A DNA stretch of 64,000 bases from the NCBI GenBank assembly GCA_038530285.1, contig JBCBCY010000016.1:17724-81723 (forward strand), given 5' to 3'. The notes beneath the pieces are model-generated. The model saw only the letters and a program-made list of their open reading frames with translations. It had not been told where the DNA came from and ran no database searches. Positions 42,248-50,002 of the stretch are shown in pieces (position 1 is the first letter of the stretch; each line of letters begins with the position of its first letter). Position numbers and translations under genes: made by a program. Source of the stretch: JASJAR01 sp038530285. Its GTDB lineage: Bacteria > Pseudomonadota > Alphaproteobacteria > Rhodobacterales > Rhodobacteraceae.

Positions 42248-43891
42248 CTAAACCAACCGGCTCGCTTCTTTCGCTGCCCGGACAAAATCCGCAAACAGCG
42301 GATGGGGCGCGAAGGGTTTTGATTTCAATTCGGGATGGAATTGCACGCCGATAAACCAGGGGTGGTCTTTCACCTCCACAATCTCGGGCAGGCGGCCATC
42401 GGGGGACATGCCGGAAAAACAAAGCCCGGTCGCTTCCAGTTTATCGCGGTATTTGATATCGACCTCATAGCGGTGGCGGTGGCGTTCCTCGATCACGGTT
42501 GACCCATAGACTTCCGCCACCTTGGTGCCGTCCCCAAGGGTCGCGGTATAGGCCCCCAGCCGCATGGTCCCGCCCTTGTCGTCATCGACGCGGCGCTTGG
42601 TTTTGTGATTGCCCTGCACCCATTCTTTCAGGTGATAGACCACCGGTTCGAACCGTTTCTTGCCCGCCTCATGGTCAAACTCCTCCGACCCTGCGTCCTT
42701 GATCCCGGCCAGATTGCGCGCGGCTTCGATCACGGCCATCTGCATGCCCAGACAGATCCCTAAGTAGGGGATGCCCCGGGTGCGGGCGAATTCGGCCGCC
42801 TTGATCTTGCCCTCGGTGCCGCGTTCGCCAAAGCCCCCGGGCACCAGGATCGCATGGAAGCCTTCCAGATGCGGGGCGGCATCGCCCCGGTCGAAAATCT
42901 CGGCATCGATCCATTCGGCCTTCACCCGCGTGCGGTTGGCCATGCCGCCATGGGTCAGCGCCTCGGCGATGGATTTATAGGCGTCTTCGAGCTGGGTGTA
43001 TTTGCCCACGATGGCCACGCGCACCTCGCCTTCTGCGTTGTCCAGGCGGTCCATCACGTCTTCCCAGCGCGCGAGTTTGGGCTTTGGCGCGGGCTTGATC
43101 CCGAAGGCGTCCAGCACCGCCTGGTCGAGCCCTTCGGCGTGATAGGCCATGGGCGCTTCATAGATCGAATTGAGGTCATAGGCCGCGATCACGCTGTCGG
43201 GGCGCACGTTGCAGAACAGGGCGAGTTTTTCGCGTTCTTTCTGGGGGATCGGCTTTTCGGAGCGGCAGACCAGGATGTCGGGCGCGATGCCGATGGAGCG
43301 GAGTTCCTTGACCGAGTGCTGGGTGGGTTTGGTTTTCAACTCGCCGGACGCGGCAAGCCAGGGCAGAAGTGTCAGGTGCATGAAAATCACCTCGCCCCGG
43401 GGGCGGTCCTGGCCAAACTGGCGGATGGCTTCGAAAAACGGCAGACCTTCGATATCGCCCACAGTGCCGCCGATTTCGCAGAGCATGAAATCGACTTCCT
43501 CATCACCGATTTCGATGAAGTCCTTGATTTCATTGGTCACATGGGGGATCACCTGGATGGTCTTGCCCAGGTAATCGCCCCGGCGTTCTTTTTCGAGCAC
43601 GGTCGAATAGATCCGCCCCGACGACACTGAATCGGTGCCGCGCGCATGGACCCCGGTGAAGCGTTCGTAATGGCCCAGATCAAGGTCGGTCTCGGCCCCA
43701 TCATCGGTCACGAAGACCTCACCATGTTCAAAAGGCGACATCGTGCCGGGATCGACATTCAGATAGGGGTCGAGCTTGCGAAGCCGCACGGTATAGCCGC
43801 GTGCCTGCAACAGCGCCCCTAATGCGGCCGAGGCCAGGCCTTTGCCAAGCGAAGACACCACCCCGCCGGTGATAAATACGTAACGCGCCAT
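42248..43891 (-). CDS. pyrG: CTP synthase
   Basis: Encodes 547 aa from the ATG at 43889-43891, the standard length. The amidoligase half opens with YVFITGGVVSSLGKG and contains EIGGTVGDIEGLPF; the C-terminal glutaminase half carries the nucleophile motif GICLGMQ and the HPEL His-Glu pair. It converts UTP to CTP using ATP and glutamine. Intact and essential-looking. A low-GC gene with an overlapping ribosome site follows immediately; in relatives pyrG is usually followed by kdsA or eno, so the junction is atypical. Confidence 0.98.
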   Translation of the reverse strand: MARYVFITGGVVSSLGKGLASAALGALLQARGYTVRLRKLDPYLNVDPGTMSPFEHGEVFVTDDGAETDLDLGHYERFTGVHARGTDSVSSGRIYSTVLEKERRGDYLGKTIQVIPHVTNEIKDFIEIGDEEVDFMLCEIGGTVGDIEGLPFFEAIRQFGQDRPRGEVIFMHLTLLPWLAASGELKTKPTQHSVKELRSIGIAPDILVCRSEKPIPQKEREKLALFCNVRPDSVIAAYDLNSIYEAPMAYHAEGLDQAVLDAFGIKPAPKPKLARWEDVMDRLDNAEGEVRVAIVGKYTQLEDAYKSIAEALTHGGMANRTRVKAEWIDAEIFDRGDAAPHLEGFHAILVPGGFGERGTEGKIKAAEFARTRGIPYLGICLGMQMAVIEAARNLAGIKDAGSEEFDHEAGKKRFEPVVYHLKEWVQGNHKTKRRVDDDKGGTMRLGAYTATLGDGTKVAEVYGSTVIEERHRHRYEVDIKYRDKLEATGLCFSGMSPDGRLPEIVEVKDHPWFIGVQFHPELKSKPFAPHPLFADFVRAAKEASRLV

Positions 43892-44131
43892 CTGCTCGGA
43901 TATCCCCCGTGAACGAAATTGGGCGCCCATCGGTTTGGTCCGAATCTCGCGCCCTCACGGGAGTCCAATATATCGCGTTTTTTGTGGTCGCTGCAACGGC
44001 AAAACCGCAAGATATTGCGGCATCTATAAAAAGTGCAAAGATTTTTCGCGGCGGCCATGATCTCGCCTAGATTGAATATTAGCACACGTGTTAGTTGAAC
44101 GTGTTAAGTATTGGTTAAGGAATAACCCCCC

Positions 44132-44704
44132 ATGAAAACCCCTCACTTTATTCTTGCGGCAGCCCTTCTGGCCGCGTCCCCTGTGTCTGCGGCGACGATC
44201 ATCGAAGGTGGTGCCGATTTTGGCGACGACGTCGCGACGGCCTTCGTTGGCGGTCCGCTTGATGTGGGTGCAAACACCATCGCGGGCGGTTTGAGCCGCG
44301 GCTTTAACGGCGAAGACCTGGTCGACACGGTCGAATTCACCATCGCGGATGATACCGAATTGGTGGGCGCAAGCTTTACGCCCTTTGCGTCCGGCTTTTT
44401 CGACATTGAAGCCAAGATCGCCGACCAAAGCGGCGTGACGATCGTCTCGCAATTGTTTGGACCCTTCGGTGGCGGGTCGTTCCTGGGCGGCACCATCCTT
44501 GGCGCGGGCACCTATTACTTCCAGACAACCGCCCTGTCACAGCGCGGTGAGATTTTCGACGCGGGCTATTCGGCCGCTTTTACGGTGGCTGAAACCACCA
44601 CGCCGCCGCCCAATGTTGTCCCGCTTCCAGCCTCTGCGCCGTTGGTGCTGGGCGGGCTGGCCTTCCTAGGCGGACTGGGACGCCTCAAGCGCCGCAAGGG
44701 CTAG
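44132..44704 (+). CDS. VPLPA-CTERM sorting-domain secreted protein (second)
   Basis: Encodes 190 aa. A Sec signal peptide (about 1-20) is followed by a Gly/Asp/Phe-rich beta domain resembling those of PEP-CTERM proteins (DTVEFTIADDTELVGASFTPF, GTYYFQTTAL) and the tail VPLPA (163-167), a hydrophobic Leu/Gly stretch and RLKRRKG. It is monocistronic with its own terminator, divergent from pyrG across 240 bp of AT-rich DNA containing short ACACGTGTTA/ACGTGTTAA repeats that might be regulatory. It is the second substrate for the same putative exosortase in this window. Confidence 0.87.
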   Translation: MKTPHFILAAALLAASPVSAATIIEGGADFGDDVATAFVGGPLDVGANTIAGGLSRGFNGEDLVDTVEFTIADDTELVGASFTPFASGFFDIEAKIADQSGVTIVSQLFGPFGGGSFLGGTILGAGTYYFQTTALSQRGEIFDAGYSAAFTVAETTTPPPNVVPLPASAPLVLGGLAFLGGLGRLKRRKG

Positions 44705-44736
44705 CCAGCCCAGACATCGACTGGGTTTGCGACATG

Positions 44737-44765
44737 GCCGGTCCCGTAAGGGGGCCGGCTTTTTT
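44737..44765 (+). terminator. Rho-independent terminator of the second VPLPA-CTERM gene
   Basis: A 9-bp stem (44737-44745 with 44751-44759, one G-U pair), loop GTAAG, followed by six T. Confidence 0.88.
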
Positions 44766-44869
44766 GCGACGGCTCTCACTGGGGCCCCGCGTCGTGGCTG
44801 CTGTGCCCAGGCCCCCAAAGCGACCGTTAGGCTGACCCGACGGGACGAACCAGACGTCAGGGTGCGGGG

Positions 44870-45250
44870 TTACTCGGCCCGCGGCAGGGGGGCTGTCGTG
44901 CCACCGTCGGTCGCGGGGGCGGGGGGCGGCAGAAGTGCATCGTCTGCGGGCGGCAGGATCGGGTCGGTGCCATCGGCGGCCGGGGTGCCCAACCGGTCGA
45001 GCACCGAAGCATCGCCTGCATTTTGTGCCGCAAAGATCGTCAGCGCCATGGATGTGCAGATAAAGGCAATCGCCAAACCCCAGGTCACCTTGCCCAGTGC
45101 CGTGGCCGCCCCGCGCGACGACATGATGCCGCCGCCGCCGCCGCCACCGCCGCCCATGCCAAGGCCGCCGCCTTCGGAGCGCTGCAAAAGCACAACCGCG
45201 ATCAGCGCGAGCGCGAGAAGAAGGTGGATGACAAGAACGACGTTTTCCAT
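44870..45250 (-). CDS. secG: Preprotein translocase subunit SecG
   Basis: Encodes 126 aa. Two membrane helices (about 5-20 and 55-75) flank the SecG loop LLQRSEGGGLGMGGGGGG and SSRGAATALGKVTW. The C-terminal extension of about 45 residues is Pro/Ala/Asp-rich, as is usual in Rhodobacterales. SecG speeds the SecYEG channel. The run of nine glycines in the loop makes the coding strand slippage-prone but the frame is intact. Confidence 0.95.
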   Translation of the reverse strand: MENVVLVIHLLLALALIAVVLLQRSEGGGLGMGGGGGGGGGIMSSRGAATALGKVTWGLAIAFICTSMALTIFAAQNAGDASVLDRLGTPAADGTDPILPPADDALLPPPAPATDGGTTAPLPRAE

Positions 45251-45381
45251 GGAGCGGAGCTACCCAAATTCAGACCGGCTTGATCTAATCGCTCATGCTC
45301 GGCGGCGCAACCCGTCCCTTGCCCAAGGCGCGCGGGTTTGGCAGTGTTCGGACAATTGAGTGGGCGAGCAGGATTTACAAG

Positions 45382-45840
45382 ATGGAAGCGATTTTAGACG
45401 ATTGTCACGGTTTGCCCGTGGCAACCTTTGCACCGCGCACGCCGCTGATCTTGGAGAATGATCCGGCGGATGTGATGTATGTGCTGATTGAGGGCAGTGT
45501 CGAAGTGGTGCGCGGCGGTGTGCCGGTGATGCAGATGACCGCGCCCGGCAGCCTTTTGGGCGAGATGTCGGCGCTGTCGGGGCGGCCCTATTCGGCGACC
45601 GTGCGCGCGGTCAGCGAGGTGACCGTTTACAAGATTGGCGACCCCGGCACCTATCTGGCCGAACGCCCGGTGTTGTTGTTGCGCACTGCGCAAATGCTGG
45701 CGATGCGGCTGGACAATGCCACCGCCTATCTGTCGAACCTGATGGCCGAGGGAGAGCGGCGCGACGAGTTCGGCGTGATCGAGGATGTGTTCGGCACGCT
45801 GATGAACCAGGCCGAACGCCGGATCGTGGGTCGCGGCTAG
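45382..45840 (+). CDS. Cyclic nucleotide-binding domain protein
   Basis: Encodes 152 aa from the ATG at 45382, with CAGGA upstream. The cNMP-fold is visible: LILENDPADVMYVLIEGSVEVV, then the phosphate-binding cassette GSLLGEMSALSGRPYSATVRA. There is no DNA-binding domain after it, only about 45 helical residues, so it is a stand-alone sensor rather than a Crp-type regulator. It converges on homoserine dehydrogenase with a 4-nt overlap. Ligand and partner unknown. Confidence 0.88.
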   Translation: MEAILDDCHGLPVATFAPRTPLILENDPADVMYVLIEGSVEVVRGGVPVMQMTAPGSLLGEMSALSGRPYSATVRAVSEVTVYKIGDPGTYLAERPVLLLRTAQMLAMRLDNATAYLSNLMAEGERRDEFGVIEDVFGTLMNQAERRIVGRG

Positions 45841-47129
45841 ACGTCTTCGATGCGGATGGCGACGGGGGTGGCCAGGACCACGCCGGTGTCGGGCAGGGCG
45901 GCACTGGCCGCGGCGATCCCGGCCTGGCTGGTGCGGTGGGTGACAATCAGCACCGGCGCCTCGGCGGCGTCGTGGCCTTGCTGGCGCATCCGGTCGATCG
46001 ACACGCCCGCTTCGCCCAGAACCGCCGCCACCTTGGCCAGGGCGCCGGGCTGATCTTTCAGTTGCAGGCGGATGTAATAGGGCGCAGGCGGGGCGGCTTG
46101 CGCGGGCTTGGCCGCGACCAATGAAGCCGCCGGCTGGCCCAGGGTCGACACCCGGAACCCGCGCGCGATATCCATCACATCAGACATGACCGCTGATGCC
46201 GTGGGGCCTTCGCCGGCACCCGCGCCGCGCAGCACGATCTGGCCCACTGCATCGCCTTCCAGCACCACCATATTGGTCGCGCCGGCAAGCTGGCCCAAGG
46301 GCGAAGTGACGGGCACCAGACAGGGGGTCATGCGGGTTTCAAGGCCGCGGCCTGTCATTTCAGCCACGCCCAACAGCTTGATCCGAAACCCCATTTCGGC
46401 AGCATGTTCAATATCGTCGATGGAAATCCGTTCGATCCCTTCGATGGTCACGGCGCTGAAATCCACCTTGGTGCCAAAGGCGATCGACGCCAGCAGCGTC
46501 AGCTTGTGGGCCGCGTCGATCCCGCCGACATCGAGCGTCGGGTCTGCTTCGAGGTAGCCCAGCTTGTCGGCCTCATTAAAGACGGTGTCATAGCTGAGAT
46601 GGGCGTCTTCCATCCGGGTCAGGATGTAGTTGCAGGTGCCGTTCATCACGCCCATCACCCGGGTGATTTCATTTCCCGCCAGCCCCTCGGTCAGGGCTTT
46701 GACCACCGGGATGCCACCTGCCACGGCGGCTTCGAACCGGATCAGGCGGCCGGCGGCTTCGGCGGCTTCGGCGAGGTCCTGGCCGTGGACCGCCAGCATC
46801 GCCTTGTTGGCGGTGATCACGTCCTTGCCGGCGGCGATGGCGGCTTGCGCGGCGGCTTTGGCGGGCCCGTCGGTGCCGCCCATGAGTTCGACAAAGACGT
46901 CAATATCGTCACGCCGGGCCAGGGCGACGGGGTCATCTTCCCAGCCGTAGCCATCCATCGGCACGCCGCGGTCTTTGTCGCGGGTGCGCGCGGACACTGC
47001 CGAGACAACGATCTTGCGTCCCGCGCGGGCCTCAAGCAGGGCGCCGTGGCGGCGGATGATCTTCAAAACGCCAGCGCCGACGGTGCCAAGCCCGGCGATG
47101 CCAAGGCGAAGGGGGGCGAGATCGGACAT
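45837..47129 (-). CDS. hom: Homoserine dehydrogenase
   Basis: Encodes 430 aa from the ATG at 47127-47129; the frame continues 82 codons upstream but without family similarity. NAD(P) site LGIAGLGTVGAGV, catalytic region ITANKAMLA and AAVAGGIPVVKAL, and NGTCNYILTRM are all present. A C-terminal ACT domain (LQLKDQPGALAKVAAVLGEAGVSID) provides feedback inhibition by threonine. It makes homoserine for threonine and methionine. Monocistronic here. Confidence 0.97.
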   Translation of the reverse strand: MSDLAPLRLGIAGLGTVGAGVLKIIRRHGALLEARAGRKIVVSAVSARTRDKDRGVPMDGYGWEDDPVALARRDDIDVFVELMGGTDGPAKAAAQAAIAAGKDVITANKAMLAVHGQDLAEAAEAAGRLIRFEAAVAGGIPVVKALTEGLAGNEITRVMGVMNGTCNYILTRMEDAHLSYDTVFNEADKLGYLEADPTLDVGGIDAAHKLTLLASIAFGTKVDFSAVTIEGIERISIDDIEHAAEMGFRIKLLGVAEMTGRGLETRMTPCLVPVTSPLGQLAGATNMVVLEGDAVGQIVLRGAGAGEGPTASAVMSDVMDIARGFRVSTLGQPAASLVAAKPAQAAPPAPYYIRLQLKDQPGALAKVAAVLGEAGVSIDRMRQQGHDAAEAPVLIVTHRTSQAGIAAASAALPDTGVVLATPVAIRIEDV

Positions 47130-47190
47130 GGGACGCGGCTCCTTTAGACGGCTTGCGCCCCTTAGCGCAGGCGGGGCCGGGCGGCAACAA

Positions 47191-47469
47191 TCAGCTGGCG
47201 GCGGCGAGGCGTGCGCGGAGCGCATCGATGTCATCGGCAGACCGGCGCAGGATCGCGGCCCGGGCGCGCAGGGCGGCGGCGCGCGCTTCGAGCGTGTCGG
47301 TCTGGGTTGTGGACACCGGGGCCTCGGCCGTCGCCGCTTGCAGGTCGGCAAACGACAACAGCGGCGGCGGCGCACCCGCAGGCGGTCCGGACGCGTTCAC
47401 GGCGTCGATTTCGGGAAATTGTGCGCAGCCTGCCAGTGCAAGACCGGCTGCAAAAACGATGCACCGCAT
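47191..47469 (-). CDS. Small lipoprotein with helical C-terminus
   Basis: Encodes 92 aa from the ATG at 47467-47469. Lipobox LAGC gives a lipidated Cys at residue 15. A Pro/Ala linker leads to an Ala/Arg/Leu-rich helix (EARAAALRARAAILRRSADDIDALRARL) that may form a short coiled coil, as in small outer-membrane lipoproteins. I do not recognise a named family. It is divergent from the TetR gene and lies 61 bp upstream of hom on the same strand, so co-transcription with hom is possible. Confidence 0.7.
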   Translation of the reverse strand: MRCIVFAAGLALAGCAQFPEIDAVNASGPPAGAPPPLLSFADLQAATAEAPVSTTQTDTLEARAAALRARAAILRRSADDIDALRARLAAAS

Positions 47470-47530
47470 GCTCTGCCCTTTTCGGGCAAGTCTAGTCCGA
47501 GCGGGCGCGCGCGCCAAGCGGGCATTGACG

Positions 47531-47544
47531 TGAACGTGCGTTCA
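47531..47544. promoter_or_regulatory. TetR-type operator between divergent genes
   Basis: TGAACG-TG-CGTTCA: perfect 6-bp half-sites with a 2-nt spacer, 15 bp upstream of the TetR start. TGAACG/CGTTCA arms are common for AcrR/TetR repressors, so autoregulation is likely. Confidence 0.7.
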
Positions 47545-47559
47545 GGAATATTCCGGCCC

Positions 47560-48132
47560 ATGGCACGCACCAAAGGCTCATCGGCGGAAACGACCAAACC
47601 GCGCATCCGCGCGGCGGCGGCCCGGTTGATGGCCGCACATGGATATGACGGGCTGACGATGCGGGGGATCGGCGCGGAAGTGGGCCTGCGCGCGGGCGCG
47701 ATCTATCGCTATTTTCCCGACAAGGCGAGCCTGGCGATTGACCTTCTGGCAGAGGCTTTGGGCGCGCGCGATGCCGCTTTGACGTCCGTCGGCAGGGATG
47801 GTAAGCCATTGGATGTGTTGGAAAAGTTCACCGAAACCTATCTGGTGTGGCGGATGCAGCCTGGTGGCGCTGCGGGCATGATCGACCTGTGTTTGCCAGC
47901 CCTAGGGCCGGATGGGGCGGCCCTGAGTGCGGCCAGCCTGTCCCCCCAGGGCGAGGTCGAGGCGATCGTCGCGGCGGGTCAGGACGACGGCAGTTTCAAG
48001 GTGCCCGACAGCCAGGCGGCCGCGTCGGCGGTGCTGGCGGTTCTGGACGCGCTGGCCGCCGATACCCGCCTGCCCGAAGATCGGCGCGCCCGCATCGGGT
48101 GGAGCTTTGTGCGCCGTCTGGTGAAGGCATGA
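47560..48132 (+). CDS. TetR/AcrR-family regulator
   Basis: Encodes 190 aa from the ATG at 47560. The HTH (LTMRGIGAEVGLRAGAIYRYFPDKASL, about 32-57) is canonical TetR. The C-terminal half is a helical ligand pocket of unknown specificity, with a Cys in DLCLPAL. An inverted repeat lies just upstream. The stop overlaps the next gene's start (ATGA), so the downstream membrane protein is co-translated. Confidence 0.93.
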   Translation: MARTKGSSAETTKPRIRAAAARLMAAHGYDGLTMRGIGAEVGLRAGAIYRYFPDKASLAIDLLAEALGARDAALTSVGRDGKPLDVLEKFTETYLVWRMQPGGAAGMIDLCLPALGPDGAALSAASLSPQGEVEAIVAAGQDDGSFKVPDSQAAASAVLAVLDALAADTRLPEDRRARIGWSFVRRLVKA

Positions 48133-48626
48133 CCACGCCCACGGGCGATCTGCTGGTGCGCCTGCACGTGAAAGGCCCCCGGCGGGTGGTGGCGGTCGCG
48201 TCGGTTGCGCTGTTGGCGGCCGCGGCGGTCTATCTGGCGGTCACACCGGGGATGCCGGCAGGCGCGCGGGTGTTTCTGGTGGCGCTTGGCGGGGTTGTGG
48301 GCTGGGGCGCCTGGGCCATTGCCAAGTCAACCGAGGTGGACCTGTTGCTGACCCGCGACGGGCTGTGGGACGCGGGCGGCCAGATGCTGGCGCCGATGGA
48401 CAATATCGTTGCGGTGGATCGCGGTGTGTTCGCGGTTAAACCGCCCAGCGGTTTTGTGATCCGGTTGAACACGAGGATGCCCGCGGGCTGGGCGCCGGGG
48501 GTCTGGTGGCGCGTCGGGCGGCGGATCGGGATTGGCGGGGCGGTGTCGGGCCCGGACGCCAAGGCGATGGCGGAAATCCTTGAACTGGCGCTGGCGGACC
48601 GGGCGGGGCTTTTGAAGCGCGACTAG
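48129..48626 (+). CDS. Hypothetical two-helix membrane protein
   Basis: Encodes 165 aa, start overlapping the TetR stop by 4 nt. Two hydrophobic segments at about 20-40 and 46-66 are followed by a cytoplasmic-like domain of about 95 residues with TRDGLWDAGGQMLAPMDNIVAVDRG, resembling PH-like YcxB or photosynthetic-assembly-like domains, but I cannot assign a family. Its coupling to a TetR regulator suggests shared control. It converges on the DUF4336 gene with a 4-nt overlap. Confidence 0.7.
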   Translation: MTTPTGDLLVRLHVKGPRRVVAVASVALLAAAAVYLAVTPGMPAGARVFLVALGGVVGWGAWAIAKSTEVDLLLTRDGLWDAGGQMLAPMDNIVAVDRGVFAVKPPSGFVIRLNTRMPAGWAPGVWWRVGRRIGIGGAVSGPDAKAMAEILELALADRAGLLKRD

Positions 48627-49288
48627 GCCAGGCCCGCGACCAGCTTCAATAGATCATCGGCAAGGGTGGCACTGGCCACGCGGCTGCCGTGGCAGGGCAA
48701 AAGCATCGTTGGCGGAGCGTCTTCTAGGTAGGCTTTCAACCCGTCGCGGTAGGCGGCCTTGTCGGCCAGTCCGAACTTCGGGAAGGTGCCAAGCAAGGAC
48801 GGGGTTTTGCACGATGTGTCATCTGCGGTTTTTGCGCCGCGAAAAGCGTCTGTCACGATCAGGAGCCGGTCATTGCCAGACGATATGTCGATCCAGACTT
48901 CGCCGGTTTTCAGTCCGACAGGCTCAATCAGGCGGACCGCTTGGGGCAGGTCCATCCCGGCCGCATCGAGCGGGGTCGGGGTCAGCCCGGTTTGCTTATG
49001 AAGGCGGGGTGCGGCCGCGGTGGTGCTGCACAGGGTGGCGGTTGGGAAGGCTTCAGCATAGTCCCGTAACGCCTTGTTATGATAGTGGTTTGGCGCCAGA
49101 AGATGTGTCACTTCGCCAAGGGCTGCAAGGCTGTCACGCGCGGCGTCCCCAAGGCCTGAGACGGGGCTGTAAAGGCAAAGCGCACCTGAAGCGAGGCGCA
49201 GTGCGGTGCACCGAAGATCGCCGTTTCGGGCCGTGAACACGGCGTCAAAACCGGGGACGGGTTGGAAGGGCGACAGGCCTTTGGTCAT
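48623..49288 (-). CDS. DUF4336 (metallo-hydrolase-like) protein
   Basis: Encodes 221 aa from the ATG at 49286-49288. HLLAPNHYHNKAL and LIVTDAFRG, then LLPCHGSRV, follow the degenerate metallo-beta-lactamase fold of DUF4336, with some but not all metal-binding His retained. The catalytic role is unknown. Its start overlaps the TetR stop by 4 nt, so regulator and hydrolase-like protein form a two-gene operon. Confidence 0.8.
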   Translation of the reverse strand: MTKGLSPFQPVPGFDAVFTARNGDLRCTALRLASGALCLYSPVSGLGDAARDSLAALGEVTHLLAPNHYHNKALRDYAEAFPTATLCSTTAAAPRLHKQTGLTPTPLDAAGMDLPQAVRLIEPVGLKTGEVWIDISSGNDRLLIVTDAFRGAKTADDTSCKTPSLLGTFPKFGLADKAAYRDGLKAYLEDAPPTMLLPCHGSRVASATLADDLLKLVAGLA

Positions 49289-49875
49289 GGCTGGCCTTCG
49301 GGTTTCAGCGTTTGAAGAAACGCGCTTACGGCGGCGCGCAGCGTTGCGGGATCGGTCGTGACGCGAGAGAGGCACCATAGCCCCGTGGCGAAGACCACGC
49401 AGGCGTCTGCGAGCGCGTCGCGCGCGGGGTCGCTCAGGTGGGGCAAGCTATTGCGCAGGGCATTGACGAACCCGGCCCGCAGGCGGTCGTTATGGGCTGA
49501 AACCAGAGCGGCGGTGGCGCGGTCGTGGGGGGCGACCTCGGTCGCGGCGTTGGCTACAAAGCAGCCCGGTCCCGGCAGGCCGGCCGTCTCGGCCGCGGTG
49601 ATCTGTGTTTCGAAATAGCGCGCGATGGCGTCAAGATCGGCGCCCGGGTCTTCAACGCCGCAGAAGGCGGGCGACACGACGGCTTCTTGATACTTAGCGA
49701 AACAGGCCAGGAAAAGCGCGTGTTTGTCGGCGTAGCCTTTGTATATCCCGTGGCGGCTGACGCCGGTTGCCGCGACGAGCGCGTCCATCGAGGTGGCGTT
49801 GTACCCGCTGGTCCAGAACAGGTTTAACGCACGTTCAACGAGTTGATCTGACGTGTAAGAGGCGGCGCGGGGCAT
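49285..49875 (-). CDS. TetR-family regulator (upstream of DUF4336)
   Basis: Encodes 196 aa. The HTH (SMDALVAATGVSRHGIYKGYADKHALF, about 28-54) is clear. The ligand domain resembles the TetR_C group seen in regulators of reactive-compound detoxification, with Cys at GPGCFVANAA. A quasi-palindrome lies just ahead of the start codon. First gene of a two-gene operon with DUF4336. Confidence 0.93.
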   Translation of the reverse strand: MPRAASYTSDQLVERALNLFWTSGYNATSMDALVAATGVSRHGIYKGYADKHALFLACFAKYQEAVVSPAFCGVEDPGADLDAIARYFETQITAAETAGLPGPGCFVANAATEVAPHDRATAALVSAHNDRLRAGFVNALRNSLPHLSDPARDALADACVVFATGLWCLSRVTTDPATLRAAVSAFLQTLKPEGQP

Positions 49876-49889
49876 AGGCTTGCTTTAGC

Positions 49890-49903
49890 AGAACGATCAT
49901 TCT
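49890..49903. promoter_or_regulatory. Putative TetR operator
   Basis: AGAACGA-TCATTCT: 7-nt arms matching at 6 of 7 positions, 14 bp upstream of the TetR start. Probably autoregulatory. Confidence 0.55.
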
Positions 49904-49920
49904 GGCACAAGCTGAGGATA

Positions 49921-49953
49921 GAAAAGGGGTCCCGTCGGCAATGGCGGGACCCC
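49921..49953 (-). terminator. Rho-independent terminator of the downstream TadG-like gene
   Basis: On the minus strand a perfect 9-bp stem GGGGTCCCG/CGGGACCCC (arms 49945-49953 and 49926-49934) is followed by TTTTC. A second imperfect hairpin (about 49964-49989) precedes it. Confidence 0.85.
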
Positions 49954-50002
49954 TTCGGGATACGGCTGCACGCCCCCACGTGGCAGCCGGAACTGAGGTG
50001 AC

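Noticed and set aside
45112..45175. Polyglycine-coding run as a possible phase-variation tract
   Set aside because: Mixed GGC/GGT-type codons rather than a pure mononucleotide run, within the normal secG loop; frame intact.
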